This document shows positions 14,533 to 22,682 of a stretch of DNA of 64,000 bases, piece after piece. How positions within the stretch are numbered: the first letter of the stretch is position 1; each line of letters starts with the position of its first letter. Where the stretch lies: contig CAKRYR010000011.1 in the NCBI GenBank assembly GCA_934432595.1, forward strand, positions 1 to 64,000. The letters are read 5' to 3'. The position numbers and the translations under genes were made by a program. The notes under the pieces are model-generated. The model had not been told where the DNA came from. It searched no databases and saw nothing but the letters and a program-made list of their open reading frames with translations. The stretch comes from an uncultured Lachnospiraceae bacterium. Lineage in GTDB: Bacteria > Bacillota > Clostridia > Lachnospirales > Lachnospiraceae.

Positions 14533-14561
14533 ATAATAACATGACTGTAAAATATTGTCAA
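14533..14561 (-). promoter_or_regulatory. Leftward early promoter
   Basis: On the minus strand TTGACA (14556-14561), a 17-bp spacer and TATTAT (14533-14538) form a near-consensus sigma-A promoter for the Cro-like gene and the long leftward operon. Confidence 0.75.
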
Positions 14562-14673
14562 TAAAAAAGTTCAATTTTTTTTACTTTTTTTAAGTTTTAT
14601 ATTTCCTTTTTATCAAAAATGTGCTATATTAAAGCAAGAATAAATAAATAGTAAACATTAAAAAGGTGAATTT

Positions 14674-15048
14674 ATGAATACAATAAAGAAAGCAAATAAT
14701 ACTTCTATCAGATTAAAAGAATATATGAATAAGAATAATATGAAGCAAGTAGATATTCTTAATAAAGCTGAACCGTATTGTAAGCAATATAATGTAAAGC
14801 TAACTAAACAAGACCTAAGTCAATATGTATCTGGTAAAACAGAACCTAATCAAGATAAATTAGCAATTTTAAGTATGGCTCTTAATGTTGACATTACTTG
14901 GCTTATGGGTTTTGATGTTCCAATGAATAAAAAATCTGATACCAGTACAAATGAAATATTGACTTTAATAGAATCACTTAGTTCTAGTCAACAAGAAAAT
15001 GTGATTGATTATATTCAGTTTTTAAAGAGTCAGTCAAAGAAAGATTAA
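14674..15048 (+). CDS. CI-like phage repressor (XRE family)
   Basis: A 124-residue protein with an XRE helix-turn-helix at about residues 12-75 (YMNKNNMKQVDILNKAEPYC, then LTKQDLSQYVSGKTEPNQDK and LNVDITWLMGFD). The C-terminal helices read TLIESLSSSQQENVIDYIQF. There is no LexA-like peptidase domain, so induction must occur by another route, for example an antirepressor. It diverges from the Cro-like gene over a 196-bp operator region. AAAAAGGTG precedes ATG 14674. Confidence 0.88.
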   Translation: MNTIKKANNTSIRLKEYMNKNNMKQVDILNKAEPYCKQYNVKLTKQDLSQYVSGKTEPNQDKLAILSMALNVDITWLMGFDVPMNKKSDTSTNEILTLIESLSSSQQENVIDYIQFLKSQSKKD

Positions 15049-15124
15049 TTATATAGGCTTTAAGTCTTTCTTTGTCAAAATCTGATAACTGTTCAATTAT
15101 AATCTGTAAATCATTTTTACTCAT
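14984..15124 (-). CDS. Possible 46-residue antisense peptide
   Basis: A 46-codon frame, MSKNDLQIIIEQLSDFDKER then LKAYIINLSLTD, convergent with the repressor gene and overlapping its last 65 bases. GAAAGGG lies about 8 bases before ATG 15124. The motif IIEQLSDFDKERLKAYI resembles the repressor's own C-terminal helix LIESLSSSQQENVIDYI. It may be a real peptide or an accidental frame. Confidence 0.35.
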   Translation of the reverse strand: MSKNDLQIIIEQLSDFDKERLKAYIINLSLTDSLKTEYNQSHFLVD

Positions 15125-15239
15125 TTTTATACCCTTTCATACTTTTTCAAACATTTGTTCGGTTACTGTGATATTAGTATACTCTTGCTTACATAAATTG
15201 TCAATATCTTAATTTATTTCAAGTTTTTTGATGATTTTA

Positions 15240-15268
15240 TTGAAGTTTTTGTTAATTTATGGTAACAT
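15240..15268 (+). promoter_or_regulatory. Promoter for the 15310 gene
   Basis: TTGAAG (15240-15245), a 17-bp spacer and TAACAT (15263-15268) lie 42 bp before the ATG, so the gene can be expressed independently of the repressor. Confidence 0.45.
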
Positions 15269-15309
15269 AGCAAAGGAATTTTAACTAAAGAAAGGGAGAA
15301 GAAAACAAA

Positions 15310-16020
15310 ATGAACTTTTTAAAGAAAATTAAAGATTGGATTTTATTACCAACCAATGGGAAAACTACAAAGGTATGTAAGCATTGCAAGTCTGAAATAG
15401 ATATTTATGCTAAGATATGCCCTAATTGTAGAAAGAAACAACCTAGTAGAGTTAAAAGGATAATTCTTGTAATCTTTATATCAATGGTTTTATTATCAAT
15501 GTGCAGTAATGGAAGTGGTGAAACAACTAAAACTAAAGATACTGATAAAAAAGTTGAAACTACTAAAGCACCAAAGCGAGAAAAGAAAGATAAAAAGGAA
15601 GAAACTCCAAATCCTACTAAGAAAGCTAAGACAAAAGCTGAATTAGAGAAAGAAAAGAATGAATTTATTAAATCTTGTAAAACTGCTAAATACAAAGACT
15701 TAATGAGAAATCCTGATGATTACAAAGGTGATAAATTCAAAGTCAAAGGAAAAATAGAACAAACTATAGATGGTGGTTTCTTAGATAATACTAAATACTA
15801 CAGAGTTCTTGTAGATGTAGATGGCGATGGATATTATATAGATGATGTAGAATATTACGTCGCAGATAAAAGAATTGATAAGAAACCTAAGTTATTAGAT
15901 GATGATGTTATTGAATTATTTGGTACATTTAAAGGAACTGAAAAATTAACTAGAGTTTTAGGTAATTCAGATGAAATTCCAAAAATTGAAATGAAATATG
16001 TAAAACTAATTTCAGAATAA
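15310..16020 (+). CDS. Membrane protein with zinc ribbon and OB-like domain
   Basis: A 236-residue protein. Residues about 23-40 are a zinc ribbon (CKHCKSEIDIYAKICPNC), 48-65 a membrane segment (RIILVIFISMVLLSMC), and 70-115 a Lys/Thr-rich linker. The outer domain at about 125-236 (YKDLMRNPDDYKGDKFKVKG, then LLDDDVIELFGTF) looks like a small beta-barrel. It lies between repressor and integrase with its own promoter, the usual place of genes expressed in the lysogen. Superinfection exclusion is a reasonable guess but not shown. Confidence 0.75.
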   Translation: MNFLKKIKDWILLPTNGKTTKVCKHCKSEIDIYAKICPNCRKKQPSRVKRIILVIFISMVLLSMCSNGSGETTKTKDTDKKVETTKAPKREKKDKKEETPNPTKKAKTKAELEKEKNEFIKSCKTAKYKDLMRNPDDYKGDKFKVKGKIEQTIDGGFLDNTKYYRVLVDVDGDGYYIDDVEYYVADKRIDKKPKLLDDDVIELFGTFKGTEKLTRVLGNSDEIPKIEMKYVKLISE

Positions 16021-16031
16021 ATAAATTCAAC

Positions 16032-16062
16032 AAAGCCTATGCATAATTAGTGTGTAGGCTTT
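16032..16062 (+). terminator. Terminator after the membrane protein gene
   Basis: AAAGCCTA and TAGGCTTT form an 8-bp stem 12 bases after the stop codon, followed by TTATAATAT. Confidence 0.55.
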
Positions 16063-16086
16063 TATAATATAATGAGGAGTGATAAT

Positions 16087-17538
16087 ATGAAAACAGCAGT
16101 AGCTTATATTCGTGTATCAACTGATAGTCAAGATGAATATAGTCCAGATGCACAAAAAAGACTTATAAAAGAATATGCTAAAAATAACAATATGCTACTA
16201 ACAGATGTATTTGAGGATATTGGTATAAGTGGAACTAAGGCAAGTAAAAGACCACAATTTCAAGAAATGATTGCATTGTCAAAACAAAAAGATTGTCCTT
16301 TTGATACAATTCTAGTTTGGAAATTTAGCCGATTTGCAAGAAACCAAGAAGAAAGTATTGTTTATAAATCTATGCTTAAGAAAAATGGTATAGATGTAAT
16401 TAGTGTGTCTGAACCTATGCCTAACGATGTATATGGTGGACTTATCGAACGTATTATAGAATGGATGGATGAATACTACTCTATCAGATTATCAGAAGAA
16501 GTAAAACGTGGTATGACGCAAAAAGCTATGTTAGGACAAAGAAATGGTGGTTATATATTAGGATATCATGTAAAAGATGGTAAACTTACTATTAATGAAG
16601 AAGAAAGTAAAATAATAAAATATATATTCAATGCTTATGCTGTCGAAAAAACATCTATGCTTGAAATTGCTAAGAATGTTAATCAAATGGGTTATAGAAC
16701 TCAACGTGGTAATTTATTTGAAAATAGAACAATTAAATATATTCTTCAAAATGTTACTTATGCAGGTCACACTCGTTGGAGCAAAGAGAAAAGGAAAAAC
16801 TATAGAATAAGAATTAATGATAAAGATGAAGATGTAATATTTGTTAAGAATACACACGAACCAATTATAGAGCAAGAATTATTTGATATAGTACAACAAA
16901 GATTACAAACTAACCATAGAAAAGCATATAATCGTTCAACTCCTACTGATAATTGGGTAAAAGGAATTATTAAATGTTCTAATTGTGGTGCTACTTTAGC
17001 ATCTAGTGGTCGTGCTAATTTTCTACAATGTTATAGATACTCAAAAGGAGTCTGCAATCAATCTCATATGTTAAAAGTTGATATAGCAAAAGAAACTATA
17101 ATTAATCAACTTAAGGAACTAACATCAGATGTAGAACTTGAATACACTATAATAGATGATACTGATAATAATATAAATGAACTTGAAGAAATTGAAAAAG
17201 CTATTAAATCACTAGACACTAAAGAAAAAAGAATTAAAGATGCTTATATGAATGGTATTGATACTATTGATGAATATAAATCTAATAAAGAATTATTAAT
17301 AAAAGAACGTGAAGAATTACAAGAACGATATGAAAAATGTCAAACTAAAGTAAATGCTAATGATAATGATACAAATATGAGAAATAATATCAAATCAGTA
17401 TATGATATTTTAGTTAGTAATTCCACAACAGAACTCGAAAAAAAGGAAGCTATCAACAGTATATGTGATAAAATTGTTTATAACAAATCTGAAAAAAGTC
17501 TAGATTTCTATCTTTGCTATCATAAAAGCAATATCTAA
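16087..17538 (+). CDS. int: Large serine integrase of the prophage
   Basis: A 483-residue serine recombinase. The catalytic domain opens TAVAYIRVSTDSQDEYSPDA with the nucleophilic Ser in RVS. The recombinase domain follows (RNGGYILGYHV, then YAGHTRWSKEKRKNYR), then a zinc ribbon (CSNCGATLASSGRANFLQC) and a coiled coil at about 350-430. It should integrate and excise the prophage by 2-bp staggered cuts. GAGGAG lies 8 bases before ATG 16087. It ends about 50 bp from the prophage/cotJC junction, so it is the enzyme expected to restore cotJC. Confidence 0.93.
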   Translation: MKTAVAYIRVSTDSQDEYSPDAQKRLIKEYAKNNNMLLTDVFEDIGISGTKASKRPQFQEMIALSKQKDCPFDTILVWKFSRFARNQEESIVYKSMLKKNGIDVISVSEPMPNDVYGGLIERIIEWMDEYYSIRLSEEVKRGMTQKAMLGQRNGGYILGYHVKDGKLTINEEESKIIKYIFNAYAVEKTSMLEIAKNVNQMGYRTQRGNLFENRTIKYILQNVTYAGHTRWSKEKRKNYRIRINDKDEDVIFVKNTHEPIIEQELFDIVQQRLQTNHRKAYNRSTPTDNWVKGIIKCSNCGATLASSGRANFLQCYRYSKGVCNQSHMLKVDIAKETIINQLKELTSDVELEYTIIDDTDNNINELEEIEKAIKSLDTKEKRIKDAYMNGIDTIDEYKSNKELLIKEREELQERYEKCQTKVNANDNDTNMRNNIKSVYDILVSNSTTELEKKEAINSICDKIVYNKSEKSLDFYLCYHKSNI

Positions 17539-17561
17539 AAACCCTTTATTTATAAGGGTTT
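17539..17561 (-). terminator. Hairpin between integrase and truncated cotJC
   Basis: AAACCCTT, a 7-base loop and AAGGGTTT pair perfectly. On the minus strand the stem is followed by TT then AG, so it can end cotJ operon transcripts while the prophage is present; on the plus strand it ends integrase transcripts. Confidence 0.5.
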
Positions 17562-17683
17562 CAGCAATTGTATAACCTTTTACAGTTCAGTCCTCCAAAT
17601 TGACTGATTATAACTTTAGCCATCATAGGATTATTTTCTTTTATATTTACAGGATGCTGTAATCTTTTTTCATAATTCCACAT
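17561..17683 (-). pseudogene. cotJC: 5' fragment of cotJC, interrupted by the prophage
   Basis: A 40-codon frame. The first 31 codons, MWNYEKRLQHPVNIKENNPM then MAKVIISQFGG, match the N-terminus of CotJC, the manganese-catalase-like spore coat protein of normally about 190 residues. The match stops at about 17591, and ten phage-derived codons lead to a stop. It begins three bases after the cotJB stop, and its ribosome site (AAGGAG) lies inside the cotJB end, the normal cotJABC layout. The rest of cotJC should lie at the left end of the prophage, outside the window. Confidence 0.88.
17570..17610. other. Right prophage attachment junction (attR)
   Basis: CotJC-like coding sequence ends within TCCTCC at 17591-17596 (Gly-Gly codons on the minus strand), and phage sequence with the integrase gene begins. 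The 2-bp crossover of the serine integrase must be close to this point. The exact core cannot be set without the left junction. Confidence 0.7.
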
Positions 17684-17686
17684 ATA

Positions 17687-17956
17687 CTAACACACTCCTT
17701 CCCAAGGCCATGGGCTATTAACCCAGCTCCAATAATTATCAACATCAACATCATAGGCAGAAAGAGGACCATAATTCTTAGTATATTCATCCCAAGCTAC
17801 TTTTCTTATTTCTCTATAGTCTTTATAAGCTTGTAAAGCCTCATTATCACAAGGATGTGTATCCAAATATAACTTTATATCATCTAATGCAAAGCTTACT
17901 TGTGTAATAATGGACATTAAATCTTCCTTATTATTAATATTATATTTTCTATCCAT
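17687..17956 (-). CDS. cotJB: Spore coat protein CotJB
   Basis: An 89-residue protein of normal CotJB length: LMSIITQVSFALDDIKLYLD, HPCDNEALQAYKDYREIRK, and the end YWSWVNSPWPWEGVC with the tryptophan-rich tail typical of CotJB. It is a coat or coat-assembly component made in the mother cell during sporulation and works with CotJA and CotJC. Its end carries the ribosome site of the interrupted cotJC. Confidence 0.9.
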   Translation of the reverse strand: MDRKYNINNKEDLMSIITQVSFALDDIKLYLDTHPCDNEALQAYKDYREIRKVAWDEYTKNYGPLSAYDVDVDNYWSWVNSPWPWEGVC

Positions 17957-17958
17957 AG

Positions 17959-18174
17959 CTACCTCCTACCTCTAAAATTACATCCATAAAAGGGTAAAAC
18001 TAAATCTGCAAAAATAGTTCCATGTTCCGTTCCATCTTTTGGACACATAACATTTTCCCATTTTTGCCAAGGAACATAGGCAATAGCTAACGGTAATTCG
18101 TCTAAGCATTGACAATTCTGTTTATAAGGTTCTGTTTTACAAGAATTACACATATTATTCTTATTATAAACCAT
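17959..18174 (-). CDS. cotJA: Spore coat-associated protein CotJA
   Basis: A 71-residue protein. The segment LPLAIAYVPWQKWENVMCPK is the conserved CotJA core, here with extra cysteines upstream (CNSCKTEPYKQNCQC), and DLVLPFYG completes the family pattern. It is the first gene of the cotJ operon, with TTAGGAG before ATG 18174. A CATAATAT at 18202-18209 (minus strand) could be a sigma-E -10 box, but I see no convincing -35. Confidence 0.9.
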   Translation of the reverse strand: MVYNKNNMCNSCKTEPYKQNCQCLDELPLAIAYVPWQKWENVMCPKDGTEHGTIFADLVLPFYGCNFRGRR

Positions 18175-18236
18175 ATCAAACTCCTAATTTATTTTTTATA
18201 TATATTATGAAAGATAATCTAAATTGTTACTTATGA

Positions 18237-18316
18237 GAACAAAGAGTCGCTTGCGACTCTTTCGCACGCGAGTGGGAACGCAGTTGCGAACAGAGTAATT
18301 TCCTATGGAATAAATA
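18237..18316 (+). repeat. Dispersed structured repeat, copy 1 (shortened)
   Basis: Begins GAACAAAGAGTCGCTTGCGA, with a perfect AGAGTCGC/GCGACTCT hairpin, then GCGAGTGGGAACG. It lacks about 50 bp of the middle and left arm found at 53001-53131 and 59139-59268, rejoining at AATTTCCTATGGAATAAATA. Confidence 0.8.
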
Positions 18317-18317
18317 A

Positions 18318-18344
18318 TAGGCAGTTCAACAACTGAACTGCCTA
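18318..18344 (-). terminator. Terminator of the kinase gene
   Basis: TAGGCAGTTCA, a 5-base loop and TGAACTGCCTA form an 11-bp perfect stem a few bases after the kinase stop codon on the minus strand; an AT-rich tail follows. Confidence 0.7.
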
Positions 18345-18348
18345 AATA

Positions 18349-18948
18349 TTAATCTTCATTTATTTTTTTAACTATATCATCTATAGAATTCTTGAACTCT
18401 TCTTCTGATGAATTCTCAAATATAAGGATATCATCTACACATGTAGGATCATTAATTTCTTCAGGTCTTTCAAAATTACATCCTGAGATATATTCATCCC
18501 AATTCTCAAGTTTCCAAGAATCTCTATCTGAATTTCTGTTTATCATACGTTGATGACATACTTCAATATCTGTCTCAACCCATATAATAACAAGCTCTGC
18601 ACCTTTTTCTTGCACCTTAGCTTTTAAACCACGCATATATTCTTTATCTCTAATTTCTCTAGTAAATGGTGCATTAATCAATACTTTACTATCATAATCT
18701 AATGCTTCTAATGCTAAATCAACAATAACATCATACTCATAATTACGAATATGCTTTTCAAAGAAGTCTGAACTTCTATTGTACTCTTCATTAGCAACAA
18801 CAAATATTTGCTTAGATAAACCAATAAGTGTATCTTTGTCCAAATACACAATATGATCCAATGCTTTTGATATCTGTTTTGAAACAAATGTCTTACCACA
18901 TGCAGGTGGTGACGTTACTAAAATTAATTTCTTCAAGAAACTGCACAT
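18349..18948 (-). CDS. P-loop kinase-like ATPase
   Basis: A 199-residue protein. The Walker A motif is SPPACGKTFVSKQI near residue 14, a Walker B-like Asp lies in DHIVYLDKDT, and a lid-like NRNSDRDSW with arginines lies near residue 137. It resembles small nucleotide or zeta-toxin-like kinases of unknown substrate. The start is uncertain: ATG 18948 has AAGGG too close, while a TTG eleven bases after that site would give a shorter N-terminus beginning at the Lys-Lys-Leu. No antitoxin-like neighbour is seen. Confidence 0.75.
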   Translation of the reverse strand: MCSFLKKLILVTSPPACGKTFVSKQISKALDHIVYLDKDTLIGLSKQIFVVANEEYNRSSDFFEKHIRNYEYDVIVDLALEALDYDSKVLINAPFTREIRDKEYMRGLKAKVQEKGAELVIIWVETDIEVCHQRMINRNSDRDSWKLENWDEYISGCNFERPEEINDPTCVDDILIFENSSEEEFKNSIDDIVKKINED

Positions 18949-19530
18949 CCCTTCAATATTCTACCACTAAAACTATCAATTTCTATTAATGTAAAAACAA
19001 AAGAATCTTAAAAAACTACCTCAACTTAAAATTCTCTTTTATATATAATTTTGCCTAACGGATTTCATTATATCACATAAATTTGCAAAATGCACACTTT
19101 TTTTAGCTAAAGTTAATTTTTTATCATACTTTTATCTTTCTTTTATATTTTTTAGCCAAATCATATAGATATTTAAAAATCACTTCTCCTAGTAAAGGAC
19201 AAGTAGTTCTTACTTTTATGCTTAACACAGGTGTAGATACAATTAAATATACACTATGTAATTCTAAGAAAAAGGCACTAAAAGTACAGGCATCTAAAGG
19301 ATTATCATCCATTGCATGGAATTATTGTGTCTAAAAAAATTTCAAAACACATTATATATTAGTTTCTCAAATTCGCAATATTCAGACAATAATACTATTA
19401 CTTCTTTTTCTTGTATATTGATTTTCGTAGTACTATTTTCCTAATAACCTTTTGAATATTATAAGTACAACTAATAAATAATCCTATAATTTCGTAATTT
19501 CGCCATCCATTTCACAATACATTCACAATT
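18949..19530. other. Gene-poor gap with a probable coding remnant
   Basis: No complete gene is visible. On the plus strand, about 19150-19333 stays open as YRYLKITSPSKGQVVLTFML then NTGVDTIKYTLCNSKKKALK and a stop. This looks like the end of a beta-sandwich domain of a secreted protein, but it has no start codon or upstream part. The rest is AT-rich. Confidence 0.35.
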
Positions 19531-19538
19531 ATCTATTG

Positions 19539-19584
19539 TACTATATATATGACTTTCTCAAAAGCAAAACACAATATCTAGTAG
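19539..19584. promoter_or_regulatory. Pair of NrdR boxes
   Basis: TACTATATATATGACT (19539-19554) and ACACAATATCTAGTAG (19569-19584) both resemble the NrdR consensus and start 30 bp apart, about three helical turns, the usual geometry. The second overlaps the -35 box of nrdD. NrdR represses ribonucleotide reductase genes when dATP is plentiful. Confidence 0.7.
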
Positions 19585-19610
19585 ACAAATATAAAAAATG
19601 ATGATATAAT
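19582..19610 (+). promoter_or_regulatory. nrdD promoter
   Basis: TAGACA (19582-19587), a 17-bp spacer and TATAAT (19605-19610) with an upstream TG make a strong promoter 170 bp before nrdD. Confidence 0.7.
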
Positions 19611-19779
19611 TAGTCTTGTGAAAGGGATATAGAATAATTTGTAATATAATTCCAGTATTTAACAAATATCACAATGAACTATATGTTGTAAACTAGATTT
19701 TATATTTACTAATCCCATATTACAACTTTTTTATATAAAATAAAATAATAAAAAATTAACATTTAAGGAGAGCAAAAAT

Positions 19780-21906
19780 ATGAAAGTAATTAAACGTGAT
19801 GGTTCAACAGTACAATATGATCGTAGTAAGATAGCCGTAGCTATCAAAAAGGCAAATGCAGAAGTTGAAACATGTGAACAGGTTGATGATAATGTAATAG
19901 ACTCAATTATTGAATCTATAGAGGGAAAAGGACGCCAAAGAATGTTGGTTGAAGATATCCAAGACATTATCGAGCAAAAATTAATGGCTGAGGAGAAATT
20001 TGCTCTAGCAAAAAAATACATAATATATCGTTACTCAAGAGAACTTGTACGTAAGGCAAATACAACAGATGAATCAATTCTAAGTCTTATTCAAAACAGC
20101 AATAAAGATGTTATGGAAGAAAATTCAAATAAAAATGCTGTTGTTGCTTCAACTCAAAGAGACTTAATTGCTGGTGAAGTATCAAAAGACTTAACAAAAC
20201 GTCTACTTCTTCCAGAAAAAATTTCAAAAGCTCATGAAGAAGGTGCAATACACTTCCATGATGCAGACTATTTCTTACAACCTATATTTAACTGCTGTTT
20301 AATTAACATCAAAGATATATTAGACAATGGTACTGTAATGAATGGTAAATTAATTGAAAGCCCTAAGAGTTTCCAAGTTGCATGTACAGTTATGACACAA
20401 GTTATTGCTGCTGTTGCAAGTAGCCAATATGGTGGTCAATCAGTTGATATTAGACATTTAGGTAAATACCTACGTAAAAGTTACAACAAATTCTTCAATG
20501 CTTTAAATAAAAAATATAGAGGTAAAGTGGATGATGCTACACTTAAGAGTATGGCTATGGATCGTCTCCGTGATGAATTAAAATCTGGTGTACAAACTAT
20601 TCAATACCAAATCAACACTCTTATGACTACAAATGGTCAATCTCCATTTGTTACATTATTCTTATACCTAGATAAAGATGATGAATATATCGAAGAGAAT
20701 GCTTTAATTATAGAAGAAATACTTCGTCAACGTTATGAAGGAATCAAGAATGAAAAAGGTGTATATGTTACTCCTGCATTCCCTAAATTAATATATGTTC
20801 TAGATGAAAATAACTGCTTAAAAGGTGGTAAATATGACTACATCACTAAGCTAGCTGTTAAATGTTCATCTAAGAGATTATATCCTGACTATATTTCAGC
20901 TAAGAAGATGCGTGAAAATTATGAAGGTAATGTATTTAGCTGTATGGGATGTAGAAGTTTCTTAGCTCCTTGGAAAGATGAAAATGGCGAATATAAATTT
21001 GAAGGTCGTTTCAACCAAGGTGTTGTAAGTCTTAACTTACCTCAGATTGCTATACTTGCAAAAGGTAATGAAGAAAAATTCTGGTCACTATTAGATGAAA
21101 GACTTGAGCTTTGCTTTGAAGCACTTATGTATAGACATAATTCACTTAAGGGTGTTTCATCAGATGTAAGCCCAATTCATTGGCAATATGGTGCAATAGC
21201 AAGACTTGATAAAGGTGAAAAGATAGACAAATTATTATATGGTGGTTACTCTTCTATCTCACTTGGTTACATCGGTGTATATGAAACAACAAAACTTATG
21301 CGTGGTGTAAGTCACACTACTCCAGAAGGCGAAGAATTTGCTCTTAAATTAATGAACAAATTACGTGAGACTACAGATAGATGGAAAGATGAAACTAATA
21401 TTGGTTTCGCACTTTATGGAACACCAGCAGAGTCATTATGCTACAGATTTGCAAGAATTGATAAAGAACGTTTTGGTACAATTAAGGATGTAACTGATAA
21501 AGGTTACTATACTAACTCTTACCATGTTGATGTTAGAGAAAAAATTGATGCATTTGATAAATTTAAATTTGAAAGTCAATTCCAAACAATTTCATCAGGT
21601 GGTGCTATCTCTTATATTGAGATTCCAAATATGCGTCACAACTTAGAGGCACTTGAAACAATGGTTAAATTCATATATGATAACATCCAATATGCTGAAT
21701 TCAACACTAAATCAGATTACTGTCATGTATGTGGATTTGATGGAGAAATCAAAATAAATGATGACCTTGAATGGGAATGTCCAAACTGTGGAAACAAAGA
21801 TCACAGCAAAATGAACGTAACTAGAAGAACTTGTGGCTACTTAGGAGAAAACTTCTGGAACGTTGGAAAGACAAAAGAAATTAATTCAAGAGTATTGCAT
21901 ATATAA
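19780..21906 (+). CDS. nrdD: Anaerobic ribonucleoside-triphosphate reductase
   Basis: A 708-residue protein. Residues 1-90 are an ATP-cone (MKVIKRDGSTVQYDRSKIAV) that senses ATP/dATP. The catalytic barrel includes EEGAIHFHDADYF. Near the C-terminus CHVCGFDGEI and CPNCGN form a zinc site, and RRTCGYLGENFWNVGK holds the glycyl-radical Gly. It reduces NTPs to dNTPs under anaerobic conditions and needs the activase NrdG encoded at 22683. TAAGGAG precedes the ATG. Two NrdR boxes lie upstream. Confidence 0.97.
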   Translation: MKVIKRDGSTVQYDRSKIAVAIKKANAEVETCEQVDDNVIDSIIESIEGKGRQRMLVEDIQDIIEQKLMAEEKFALAKKYIIYRYSRELVRKANTTDESILSLIQNSNKDVMEENSNKNAVVASTQRDLIAGEVSKDLTKRLLLPEKISKAHEEGAIHFHDADYFLQPIFNCCLINIKDILDNGTVMNGKLIESPKSFQVACTVMTQVIAAVASSQYGGQSVDIRHLGKYLRKSYNKFFNALNKKYRGKVDDATLKSMAMDRLRDELKSGVQTIQYQINTLMTTNGQSPFVTLFLYLDKDDEYIEENALIIEEILRQRYEGIKNEKGVYVTPAFPKLIYVLDENNCLKGGKYDYITKLAVKCSSKRLYPDYISAKKMRENYEGNVFSCMGCRSFLAPWKDENGEYKFEGRFNQGVVSLNLPQIAILAKGNEEKFWSLLDERLELCFEALMYRHNSLKGVSSDVSPIHWQYGAIARLDKGEKIDKLLYGGYSSISLGYIGVYETTKLMRGVSHTTPEGEEFALKLMNKLRETTDRWKDETNIGFALYGTPAESLCYRFARIDKERFGTIKDVTDKGYYTNSYHVDVREKIDAFDKFKFESQFQTISSGGAISYIEIPNMRHNLEALETMVKFIYDNIQYAEFNTKSDYCHVCGFDGEIKINDDLEWECPNCGNKDHSKMNVTRRTCGYLGENFWNVGKTKEINSRVLHI

Positions 21907-21910
21907 TATA

Positions 21911-21946
21911 AATACAGGAGCTTGTCTAATGACAAACTCCTGTATT
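21911..21946. terminator. Bidirectional terminator after nrdD
   Basis: AATACAGGAG pairs with CTCCTGTATT, extended inside by TTGTC/GACAA around a TAAT loop, with T-rich DNA on both sides. It serves nrdD and the convergent lipoprotein gene. Confidence 0.85.
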
Positions 21947-21954
21947 ATTATGTT

Positions 21955-22506
21955 TTATTTTTTATCTTTATCTTCTTTCTTTTCTTCCTTTTTATCACTT
22001 GTCTTATCTAACTTTTGGCATTTAAAACTAACCTTATTTTCATTACTGTCATATTTTACTGTAACTTTCATATGCTCATCTGTATATTCAACATTATCTG
22101 AAAAATCATCTTTATCTTTCTTTTTAGGGATCAAACACTTATCTTCAAATGAATACACGCCATCTTTTTCGGTTAATACCTTTTTAATATCTCTTACTTC
22201 TCCCCAAAGAATTGTGTAAATCCTTTCGAAGAAATAAGTAAACTTATTAAATTCATCTGTATAAAACTCGCCGTATGCATAAGTTTTACCTTTTTCACAA
22301 TACTCATGATAAACATCTGCTGGAGCAAACAAATTATTAAATCCAAAATTTTCAAATATCTCCGATTTCCACTCAAGATAAAATTTGTATGGTTCCATAG
22401 TAGCTTTAGGTTTAGTAGTTTCCTCTTCTTTCTTACACGCACTCATACTACCAAGCATAATAATAATACCTATAAATATACATATTCTAGCTAAATTTTT
22501 CCTCAT
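21955..22506 (-). CDS. Lipoprotein of unknown function
   Basis: A 183-residue predicted lipoprotein. MRKNLARICIFIGIIIMLGS then MSAC is a signal with lipobox, so it is exported and anchored by the Cys. The mature part is charged, with FYLEWKSEIFENFGFNNLFA and a Lys/Glu/Asp-rich C-terminus. GGAGGT lies 6 bases before ATG 22506. It lies on the opposite strand between nrdD and nrdG, which are usually adjacent. No family recognised. Confidence 0.8.
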   Translation of the reverse strand: MRKNLARICIFIGIIIMLGSMSACKKEEETTKPKATMEPYKFYLEWKSEIFENFGFNNLFAPADVYHEYCEKGKTYAYGEFYTDEFNKFTYFFERIYTILWGEVRDIKKVLTEKDGVYSFEDKCLIPKKKDKDDFSDNVEYTDEHMKVTVKYDSNENKVSFKCQKLDKTSDKKEEKKEDKDKK

Positions 22507-22642
22507 TTCTACCTCCATATGATGTCATTTTAGACCCTCTCTTACCTAAAACATAATAGTTTTCTATATATAAGTCAAAAACAATACTTCATATTTTATA
22601 AATTTAAACTCAATAAAACTTTAATTTTACAAAACATGGTGT

Positions 22643-22648
22643 TATAAT
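22643..22648 (+). promoter_or_regulatory. -10 box of a separate nrdG promoter
   Basis: TGTTATAAT is an extended -10 box 35 bp before nrdG. With the lipoprotein gene splitting the usual operon, nrdG needs its own promoter. Confidence 0.5.
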
Positions 22649-22682
22649 GTTCATAAATATTTATCGACAAAGGAGAAAAAAA

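Noticed and set aside
18349..18948. Zeta-type toxin
   Set aside because: The P-loop and lid are consistent, but no epsilon-like antitoxin gene lies next to it and small-molecule kinases look alike at this level.
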